In this document: positions 55,921 through 64,000 of the stretch, in pieces | Layout: the number at the start of each line of letters is the position of its first letter | Position numbering within the stretch: the first letter of the stretch is position 1 | Assembly: GCF_950023065.1 (NCBI RefSeq) | Contig: NC_088677.1 | Span: 20,481,230 to 20,545,229 of the forward strand | Direction: 5' to 3' | Length of the DNA stretch: 64,000 bases | Source of the DNA: Planococcus citri | Lineage: Eukaryota; Arthropoda; Insecta; Hemiptera; Pseudococcidae | Program-made: the position numbers and the translations under genes | The notes under the pieces: model-generated | Seen by the model: only the letters and a program-made list of their open reading frames with translations | The model's database searches: none | Told to the model about the DNA's origin: nothing

Positions 55921-57730
55921 GAAGTTTCTTGAGAAGGGGAGGAGGGAGGGGGTTCCACTGAAAATTTGCCAACATGATATAAGGGGGGGGGGGAGGAATA
56001 AATTTTTCCGATTGATAATTTATGACTCCTTGAAATTTTCATTTTATGTTTTGGATTTTTGGGGGCCCAAAATGTGATTTTTTTTAAATTTTAAAACGGG
56101 AAACAGATTGAGCCGAGCGAAGAAAGGGCGAAAGTTGACATTTTTTTCAGGAAGTTGATTTTGAAAAAAAAAGAGTGCTGGTTCGAAAGAACCGAGGGCA
56201 AAAACTTTTGGAAATTTGTACTTTTGAGAAGCATAAAAAGTGAAAAACAATACTTACGTATTATGTGAGAAGTTGAATTTTTCACTTTAAAAAATTTAAA
56301 GTTAAACGCTGTTTTTTTTTTTTTTTTTTTTTTAGAAATTTTTAATTTTGAAAAAGAAAAGAAAACAAGCCCGAGCGATGTGTGGTCTCGAAAAGTAGAA
56401 AATACCCAACATCAATTTCAATGTAAGAATTCATGCAGTTTTTCTGATCTCAACTTTTTAAAAATGTTATTGTCATCAGTAGTTTCTTGAAATTTTAAGT
56501 GCGAAGAAGAGAAAATATTCAAGAATAATGATTCAACATTTAAAAAAAAACAAAAAACAGAAACTTTACATTTCGATTTTAAAAAATTCAACTGAAATGT
56601 CGCAGTTAAGAGATAGCATTAAATGATATCACAACGATTTGAAAAAAATGAAACATATCTACATAAATTTAACCAAGCAATTTTTTTTTCTTCGAGAATT
56701 TTGATTAAAATTTTGAAAAATAAGGAAATTTGAGAAAAAAAAATTCAGAAAAAGTAACTTCTAGTAACCAAAATTTTAAAGAAGTGACCAAAAGTTACTA
56801 TTAGTACCTAACTTGAGTATCTTAGTTATGCAAACAATAAGTAACCGAGTACCTACCATTCCTGTTCTTTGGATATGAAACAAAGCTAAACTTTGAATGA
56901 AAACTTTTTTAATTTAAAAAAAAAAATTAAAACATCCAAAAACTCTTAAAATTTAAAAGTCAAAACTTTATGATATGTTATTTCCATACTTGGTGCTTTG
57001 TGTTTCATAAGGTGCATTTTTCCAAAATTCCAGGGATTTCGCGTAATTCCCTGAGTTTTTTAGATTTGCAAAACTCCCTGACTTTCCTCGGTTTCCCAGA
57101 TTATCCAGATGGATAAATGGACATCTAAGCTAAATGTCTTTCTTTGTATGGACGTGTAGAAAATAATCAATCATGATTCATGAATCGTATAATTGCTTTC
57201 AACAGAATACGCGAATGAACTTTTTTTAAAATTTTTTTATTTTGTTAAATTAAGACCTTACTATTATTAAAAAGACTCGACTAAAAAACGGAAAAAACAA
57301 ACACGATTAACGATTATTATACATTATACCTACCAAATAAAGAGTTTGACTGAAGCGTGAAGCCTGAAATGCGAAGAAGATGCGAAAATACGTAATTAAT
57401 TGGCAAAAGGTCGGTGGGTGCGCTGAGCTGAGGCTGCGGCTGTACCGCGCTGCGCCAGGCGTCACCACTTTGATGATCTAAATTGCGACTGCGACCGCGA
57501 CCGCGTGCCAATCTTGGTCCTTGGTCCGATATTACGTTGGCAGCTTTTAAATTAGTAAAGCGATTAGCGAAGCATCGGCTCTATCAATTTTACGATTTGT
57601 TGGTGTTGATACGTGTACTTTACATATACTCGTATAAGTGGTGAGTACCTACATTGCATACCTATTTGTACTCTTGTATTCTTTATTCTTTTCCTCAGCA
57701 TGTTTGCGTAGGTACCTACTTGGCCACATG
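55921..57730. other. Intergenic, AT-rich
   Basis: G-rich runs near 55985, a poly-T run near 56310-56330, and A-rich sequence. No supported gene. Confidence 0.4.
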
Positions 57731-57999
57731 GCCAGAGGCGTAGCCAGGATTTTCTCAAAGAGGGGGCAAAACCACACTTTTAGCCATGAAAAATCGAAAT
57801 TAGAAGTAATTTTCAGAAAACCTTTCGTGATATGGGATAATTTTATAAAAAAATGAAGGTAAAATTACAAAAGTTTTTTTTTAAAAAAATGTGTACTAAA
57901 ATGAAAAAGCGTCCATTTTTGCATGTTTTATTTCAAATTTTCACTTTCAAGGGGAGGGTTGTGGCCCCCTTTGCACCTTCCTTCTGGCTATACCACTGT
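57731..57999. mobile_element. Degenerate TIR element with GGCGTAGCCAG-type ends
   Basis: The left end CAGAGGCGTAGCCAGGATTT and right end CTTCTGGCTATACCACTG are imperfect complements, a terminus seen in several hAT-type MITEs. The interior is A-rich and non-coding. The imperfect ends show that it is old. Confidence 0.45.
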
Positions 58000-58233
58000 A
58001 CTTGGCCCTTGGGCGTGTACGCACTTCAGCTTATACGATACCTACCTATTACTTATACCTACTCCTATGTACAAAATATTATGTATATTATGTATATTCA
58101 ATTTCAGTAGCAGGGCTGCTGAAAAACTGAGATGATTTTCACGTGAACAGCGTTAGAGTAAACATCAACGGTCACTGGTCGGTAGTATTTTACGAGTAAA
58201 TAAAGATAAGGTAACCAGACGTCATACAGTGCG

Positions 58234-58439
58234 ATGCAGCAAGACGAGATGCGAATTTATGGCAATGGGTCGTCGACCAGAGATATCGGAAATAAAAGCT
58301 TGCTAACGATTAATCTAATCGGATTGCTCTTATCAGTTTACGCTTATCACGTCAGCGTTTCTAAACGAGCCGAACCTAATTACCGAGCTTTATGCGATTT
58401 ATCGCCAGCGATGAGCTGTTCCACAGTTCTCACTTCACC
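58234..58439 (+). CDS. VKORC1: VKORC1-like exon 1
   Basis: 206 nt, residues 1-68, phase 2 at donor GTAAGT. It has a polar N-terminus (MQQDEMRIYGNGSS), first transmembrane helix LLTINLIGLLLSVYAYHV, and the loop cysteines C54 and C62. Another ATG at codon 6 could also serve as start. Confidence 0.9.
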
Positions 58440-61161
58440 GTAAGTACCTACCGAGTACAGTAGCTGTCGCATCTTCAATATGGTACTAGCGTTAGGGTTA
58501 GAAAATTATCGAGTTTGCGTCTCCGGTTGCAGGTACAGTACCGGATTTGGAATTATGCGATATTTTGTAGATGAATCATCCGCATGGAATGCTACAAATT
58601 CGGCCGTTGGCATCTTTTACTATCTCATATTCGCCCTACTAAGTAAGTATGGTTAAGTACCTACTAACAAGGGAACCCCACCCCCTCCAGCACACGCGAT
58701 AATCTCCGATTGGATTGGAATGAAACTAGGACTGTCGGAAAGAGGACCTCGAAAAATCCTCATCTCCCAATTTTCAGCAGCTCAAGTTGATTTTGAAGAG
58801 TTTGTACATGGTTGGGGGGGGGAGAGACTGTCGTTTTTCAAATTCACCAAAAAGATGAGAAAAAAACGAAAAAAATTATGTTTTCTGACTGGACAACCGG
58901 ATCCGGCCAATGATGGTATGAGTGGATCAGGATATCTAGAAGTGTGTCTTTGGCCAAAATCAAAAAATCAACTTGAGCAGCTGAAAATGAAGGGGGTTGG
59001 TTTGGAGATTTTTGAGGCTCTCTTTCGATCAGTCCGAGTTTCATTCTAATCCAATCGGAGATTATCACTGTGGTGGTGGGGGTAGGGGGGTTCGTTGTAT
59101 TGTAATCACTAGGATGGCCCTTATTTTTACTTGGAGGGATAAACATTTTTGATTTTTTGGGGGTACCCTCCCTCAGTTTTCTGAGACCAAAAGTCATAAT
59201 AGGTAATTTTGTTCATTTTTCAAAGTAGGTACTACTGACCCCCATGATCAAAATTGGATTTTGGCTCTTGGATTTTGAAAACGTATAGTGCCCCTTCAAT
59301 TTTCAAGATAGGCAACTTGTTCATCTTATCTCACGTGTTTTTTTACTCATACCCGGTTATAGTTGGGAAATCCACTTAAGGATCTATTGCACCCCCCTTC
59401 CCCCCGATCGATCCATCGGGACAACTTTTTCCGTAAAGGGGGAGTCCTAAGGAACATTTCTGGCTCTCGTCCTCAAAAAAAAGTGGCCCTATTTACAAAA
59501 TGGCGGCCATTTTGATTGACAGGTCAGCCGAAATCGCAGATTTTGCGTTCCAACATAGGACTAGCATAAAATTTTCTAACCCGTACAAAGGTAGATCGAA
59601 AGATCAGGCAAAAATTTATCAGCTGTCAAAATTTCAAGTGCTAAAGTGCGTTTTTTGATTTTTGGAGAATTTTTGAAAATCAAATCAAATTTAGGCCAAA
59701 AATGAGGGAAAAATCAAAATTTTACCAAATTGACCAAGAAATCTGAAATTTGGAATATATCCTATTTTCGTCGTGGCAAATCGATTGGAAACTGTTTCAA
59801 ACCGTTTTGAGCAGTTCTGGAGCCTCCAACAGATTTTTAGAACTCGAAATTCCCACAAAATTTCATCTAATGGAGTTGGATAGCCGAAATTTATACTGCA
59901 AACTAATTTCAATACGCTACGAAGTTAACTCCAGGGGGATTTTAAGTCGTTTTGGAGCCTCCACCGACTTTTTGAAAATTACTGAAGCCTCCAGCAGATT
60001 TCTGAAACTTTAAATTTTCACAAAATTTCATCAAACGGAGATAGAGAGTCGAAATTCATTCTGCAAACTAATTTCAATACGCTACTTACGTTTTAAAAGA
60101 CTTGAAATCCCCCTGGAGTTGACTTCGTAGCGTATTGAAATTAGTTTGCAGAGTAAATTTCGGCTATCCAACTCCATTAGATGAAATTTTGTGGGAATTT
60201 CGAGTTCTAAAAATCTGCTGGAGGCACTAGAACTGCTCAAAACGGTTTGAAACAGTTTCCAATCGATTTGCCATGTCGAAAATAGGATATATTCCAAATT
60301 TCAGCTTTCTTGGTCAATTTGGTAAAATTTTGATTTTTCCCCTCATTTTTGGCCTAAATTTGATTTTCAAAAATTCACCAAAAATCGAAAAACGCACTTT
60401 AGCACTTGAAATTTTGACAGCTGATGAATTTTTTCCTGATCTTTCGACCTCCCTATGTTGGAACGCAAATTCTGCAATTTCGGCTGACCTGTCAACCAAA
60501 ATGTCCGCCATTTTGTAAGTAGGGCCACTTTTTTTTTAGTAAAAGGGTTAGAAATGTTCCTTAGGACTCTCCCTTTAAGAAAAAAGTTGTCCCGGAGGAT
60601 CGACCGGGGGGGGGGTGCAACAGATCCTTAAGCGGGCTCCCCGAGTGGTCCGTTTTCTCGGGAAAAAAGACATAATAGGTAGGTAATTTTGTTCATTTTT
60701 CAAGGTCTTACTGACCCCCATGGTCAAAATTGGATTTTGGCTCTTAGATTTTAAAAACGTATTTTGCCCCTTTAATTTTCAAGACAGGCAACTTGTTCAT
60801 CTTACGTGTTTTTTTACTCGTACCTGGTCTGAAGTTTACGTACCACCATTCCCCGGACACGCCATTATTATATTACCTACCTTACTAATGATTAGTGATT
60901 GTTGAAGATGACATTTTCATTTAGATGTATATTTTTTTCATTGCAGGTTTTTGCAACAACTCGTTGGTGTGTAAATGTCAATTTGTATTGACAGTCATCT
61001 CGAATCTGGGTTCTGTGTATTTAGCAGCCGTTTTGATAATTTTGCGCGATGTATGCTTCGTATGTGTTTCTACGTATTTTATAAACGCGTTGAATTATTT
61101 GTTTTTATCGCGTAAACTTGAAGCATTGAATGAAAATTACAAAGTAATTAAATGTAATTGA
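58234..61161 (+). CDS. VKORC1: Vitamin K epoxide reductase (VKORC1-like), complete, 3 exons, 176 aa
   Basis: Join 58234-58439, 58533-58642, 60947-61161 (phases 2 and 1) gives 176 codons plus TGA. VKOR is a four-helix ER membrane enzyme that reduces vitamin K epoxide/quinone and passes electrons to thioredoxin-like partners. Visible features are a hydrophobic helix at residues ~22-40, the loop pair C54/C62 (CDLSPAMSC, same C-x7-C spacing as human C43/C51), NATNSAVG (like human NQSNSIFG), and the active-site CFVC (C142/C145). The motif after it is STYFIN, with Phe where human VKORC1 has Ala in TYA. The short length is normal for the family. Intron 2 (2.3 kb) carries two foldback elements. Confidence 0.92.
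58533..58642 (+). CDS. VKORC1: VKORC1-like exon 2
   Basis: 110 nt, residues 69-105, acceptor TTGCAG, donor GTAAGT. It encodes STGFGIMRYFVDESSAWNAT and NSAVGIFYYLIFALL, the luminal half-helix and second membrane helix. Confidence 0.9.
58700..59068. mobile_element. Short inverted-repeat element in VKORC1-like intron 2
   Basis: ATAATCTCCGATTGGATTGG near 58701 pairs with ATCCAATCGGAGATTAT near 59050-59066. Arms of ~110 bp with mismatches enclose ~150 bp. Non-coding. Confidence 0.7.
59173..59345. repeat. Left direct repeat flanking foldback copy D
   Basis: Contains CATAATAGGTAATTTTGTTC, ACTGACCCCCATGATCAAAA and GGCAACTTGTTCATCTT. The same order and orientation recur at 60650-60826. Confidence 0.75.
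59380..60640. mobile_element. GGAGCCTCCAG-family foldback, copy D (VKORC1-like intron 2)
   Basis: Left arm ~59385-59950 and right arm ~60098-60640 are near-perfect complements (CTTAAGGATCTATTGCACC versus GGTGCAACAGATCCTTAAG), ~550 bp each, with a ~145-bp spacer. This is the best preserved of five related copies. No transposase frame. Confidence 0.85.
60650..60826. repeat. Right direct repeat flanking foldback copy D
   Basis: Direct copy of 59173-59345 with a few substitutions and a small insertion (AGGTAGGTAA versus AGGTAA). Confidence 0.75.
60947..61161 (+). CDS. VKORC1: VKORC1-like exon 3 (active site)
   Basis: 215 nt, residues 106-176 with TGA. It encodes helices 3 and 4 (VLTVISNLGSVYLAAVLIIL) and the CFVC redox motif, ending in a Lys-containing cytosolic tail (NYKVIKCN). 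I see no canonical AATAAA close to the stop. Confidence 0.92.
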
Positions 61162-61309
61162 AATACATGCTTAGACCTACTTAACTGTATGCTACTCACT
61201 CTCTCACTTACTCACTCACTCGCCTACGTACAAGAAAAAACTCGCATGAGCGAGAGCGACAACAATTTAATTGTCCATATTGAGGTCAAGCCAAAATTGC
61301 AGATTTTGC

Positions 61310-62015
61310 TTTACAAATTCCAACATAAGACTCTGACGAAATTTTTTGACCTGGACAAAGCTAGATCGAAAGAACATGTAAAAAATTATCAGCACCCGAA
61401 ATTTCAAGCGCTGAAGTGCATTTTTCGATTTTTGGGGAATTCTTAAAAATCAGATTTAAGTTAAGCCAAAAATGATGAACAAAATCAAAATTTTTTCCAA
61501 ATTGACCTAGGAAACTGAAATTTGGCAAATACCCTATTTTCGACCGGCAAAATCGATTCGAAATTGTTTCAAACCGTGTTGAGCAGTTCTGGAGCCTCCA
61601 GCAAATTTTTGAAACTTAAAATTTCATCAAATTCACACTATTAAATGGATTTCAGGCGAGTTTGAGTCATTCTGGAACCTACAGTGACTTTTTGAAAATT
61701 CTTGGAGCCTCCAGTAGATTTTTGAAACTTGAAATTTCCAAAAAATTTCATCAAATGTAGTTGGAAAGCGGAAATTTATTCTGTAAACTACCTAATTTCA
61801 ATCCAGTACGATGTCGATTGCAGCTAGATTTTAAGTCCTTTTGGAGATTCCAGCAACTTTTTGGAAATTACTGGAGCCTTCAGTAAATTTTTGAAACTTC
61901 AAATTTCTACAAAATTGCATTAAAGGAAGTTCTTGAACTTTCTGTAAGCTGTAGGAATTTTCAAAATGTCGCTGGAGGCTCCAAAATGACTTGAACCAAC
62001 CTGTTGAAATTGAAG
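61310..62015. repeat. GGAGCCTCCAG-family repeat, copy E
   Basis: Single-arm copy in the left-arm orientation (GCAGTTCTGGAGCCTCCAGC near 61583), followed by further units and a CTGGAGGCTCCAAAATG unit in the opposite orientation near 61971. It lies downstream of the VKORC1-like gene. Confidence 0.7.
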
Positions 62016-62181
62016 TGAAGTGAGTCCATTTCGTCTTTCTATCTTGAATCTTGTTACAATGTCCCCCTAATTACCTGATTTCAGTTTGGTGGATTATACG
62101 AGTGAACCTGCTCTTTGCTCGGACTCTGCCCTCCATCTTCACCCCTTTCGTTATTTATTACCCCTTCGTCGTTTGGCAAAT

Positions 62182-62226
62182 AATCGTTTGCGCTTCTGAT
62201 TGTTATTAGCAGAAGCGCAAACGATT
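62182..62226. other. Perfect 17-bp hairpin
   Basis: AATCGTTTGCGCTTCTG at 62182-62198 and its exact complement at 62210-62226 are separated by the 11-bp loop ATTGTTATTAG. It is GC-richer than its surroundings and intergenic; function unknown. Confidence 0.8.
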
Positions 62227-64000
62227 GAAAATTTTTTTTCCCGATCGTCAGTATAACAGCCAGCAGGGGTTCCTAAAATAGCATCAAAATGTCAAACATC
62301 TGATTATGTTATTCATTTTAAGTTCACTTTGACAGTGTATTGTTCAAAAAGTAACCAACCAATTTTTAGGTAGGTACTTGTATGAAATTTTAAGGGTATT
62401 ATTTTGGAGTATTTTGTTCAACATATCAAATATGGTCAGTGGTCTGTACCTAGGACCTACAGACATCAATTTTTGATATTTTTCAACTTTGGGGGCTTCA
62501 TACAAGGGGACCAGAATTATCGGAGGACCAAGGAGTGTTTTTCTTGAAAATGTGGTTATTTAAAAGTAGGCACTTATTCTGTCCAGAAACGAAACATTTT
62601 CAAAAAATGTGTACAGACTACAGATATGAATTTCTCATTATTCGTTGATTTTTTTTCAATTTTGAGGGGTTTTATAGGGAACCATCATTATTTGGGAGAC
62701 TCGGGGAAGGGTTTTGTTGAAACAAAGCTTATTCAGGAAAATTCTGGCGATAAATGAAAAATTTCCAAAAATCTACAAACATTAATTTTTCATATTTTTT
62801 TATTTTTCCCAGATTGGGTGGGGGCTCCATAAAAGAGAGCCAACGTCATTTAGGAGTCCAACAAAGGATTTTTCTTGAAAAAGGGCGGGGGGGGTTATGT
62901 AGAACAATTCTAATGTGGAAATGAGACATTTTTCAAACAATTTATTTTGATTTATCCAGGTAGAGAATGTTTTTACCCAATTCATCATTTCAGGATTTAA
63001 TTTGAATCATTATTACGATACAAAAATCATGGTAAGGGGATAATTAAAGCGTATTCAAATCAAGAGTAGGCGACTAGTAATTTTATTCTGATAGGTGACG
63101 GTAGCATTCGATGGCGATAGCGCGGGCGTCGCTCGACGACTCGATATTGTTGTCGTGATACTTAGCAAACATCGCTAATCCCTTTTGACAAGCGAAATTA
63201 CAAATTTTTAATTTAAATATTCGCAGCGTCACCCTCTAAAACATTGTTAATCGTTTAGAATCGAAATCAAATGACGTCATCAGTTGTACATTTTCAAAAA
63301 TCCAGCTCCAGAATAGTTCAGAAAGACCATTAGGTACCTAATCGATCGTTTTGAAAGTAAAAAGTATAGTACGGATTTTTCCAAAAAAAAGAGGTTAAAA
63401 ATCTTAAAATTTAGTAAGGTCAAAAATCTAAAAATTTTCAAAAAAAGGAGGCCAAAAGTTACATAGGTACATCAATTATTAATGATGGTGAAAAGGGCAT
63501 GAGTGGATAAGATGGGTGATTTGGCCTTTTGCTCCTAGTGTAACGAAATCTTAGGAGTAGGTAAGTACCATTGAGGCATGTTCACTGACGAAGTTTCAGA
63601 CCTCAATTGTGAGTGGTCCTTGAGTAATGAGCTTTTTACTCAAAATGGTTTTTATTTTTTTTCTCTAGATTGGCTTGACCGATTTCTTTCAAACTTGAAC
63701 CAACTTACAGATCATCAAAAGGGCTTTAATTGAAAAAATTGACAGCTCACCCCCCCCACCATTTTACCCCCTCCAAATATTAAAATCAAACTTTCAACCC
63801 CTTCCTTACCTAAGAACCCCAAGAGGTAAACTTTTTAAACCAACATTTTTAGATGCGTTTTTAACCCTAGAATAACATATATTTTGCTCAAAATTTTATT
63901 TTATTGGGCACATGGTAAAAAATGAGAAAAAGTGAGGGTGCTTAATGATTTTTATAGAGTAGTAATGAGAACAACAGAATAAGGATGAAGTTGACGTGAT
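62227..64000. other. Intergenic right edge
   Basis: AT-rich sequence with several G- and C-runs. 62480-62960 shows a loosely repeated ~120-bp theme (GGGGCTTCATACAAGGGGAC, GGGGCTCCATAAAAGAGAGC). No gene supported. Confidence 0.4.

Noticed and set aside
57317..57511. 64-codon minus-strand frame with GC-rich sequence
   Set aside because: No domain, no splice context, and the GC-rich part is a short local tract.
59691..60518. Several 65-87-codon frames on both strands
   Set aside because: They are mirror images produced by the two arms of foldback copy D; not conserved coding.

Overview
This window is nuclear DNA from an animal, almost certainly an arthropod. It is AT-rich with spliced genes, long introns, many low-complexity tracts and many inverted-repeat elements. 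A recurring palindromic TAGGTACCTA-type motif and insect-type gene content (a Bark beetle/Anakonda homologue and a VKORC1 homologue) fit an insect. A hemipteran is my guess, but the sequence alone does not settle the order. I see no prokaryotic features, CRISPR array, tRNA or rRNA.

Region 1 (about 3.9-38.4 kb, minus strand) is one large gene. It is the N-terminal ~2374 codons of a homologue of Drosophila bark beetle/anakonda, the tricellular-junction 'triple-repeat' protein. I reconstructed 27 coding exons. Every splice junction keeps the reading frame, with GT donors and AG acceptors throughout. The protein starts with a signal peptide. It then runs through three homologous blocks: an 'EPGV' entry strand, an SRCR domain, parallel beta-helix repeats, a CUB-like module, and more beta-helix repeats. 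The third block is cut by the left window edge, so the rest of the ectodomain, the membrane segment and the cytoplasmic tail lie outside. Its introns (up to 9.9 kb) are filled with satellites, AT-rich simple sequence and foldback elements.

Region 2 (38.4-49.8 kb) is a long intergenic stretch between the divergently oriented bark gene and a CAP-Gly gene. It holds a compact MITE (41.6 kb), a 1-kb foldback (45.0-46.0 kb) and a ~3.2-kb foldback (46.55-49.74 kb). The last contains a nested 1.4-kb inverted-repeat element, inside which sits a GC-rich 500-bp element. A short possible terminal exon lies at 42.2 kb on the minus strand.

Region 3 (49.8-53.0 kb, plus strand) is a four-coding-exon gene for a 687-residue protein with an N-terminal coiled coil, a long Ser-rich middle and a divergent C-terminal CAP-Gly domain. 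Two short upstream ORFs precede its start.

Region 4 (53-64 kb) holds a 1.44-kb foldback (54.5-55.9 kb). It then has a complete three-exon vitamin K epoxide reductase (VKORC1-like) gene (58.2-61.2 kb, plus strand), whose second intron carries two more foldbacks, and finally repeat-rich flank. The three genes have no evident functional link. The most distinctive non-gene property is the density of long inverted repeats, several inside introns, which could fold into long double-stranded RNA if transcribed.
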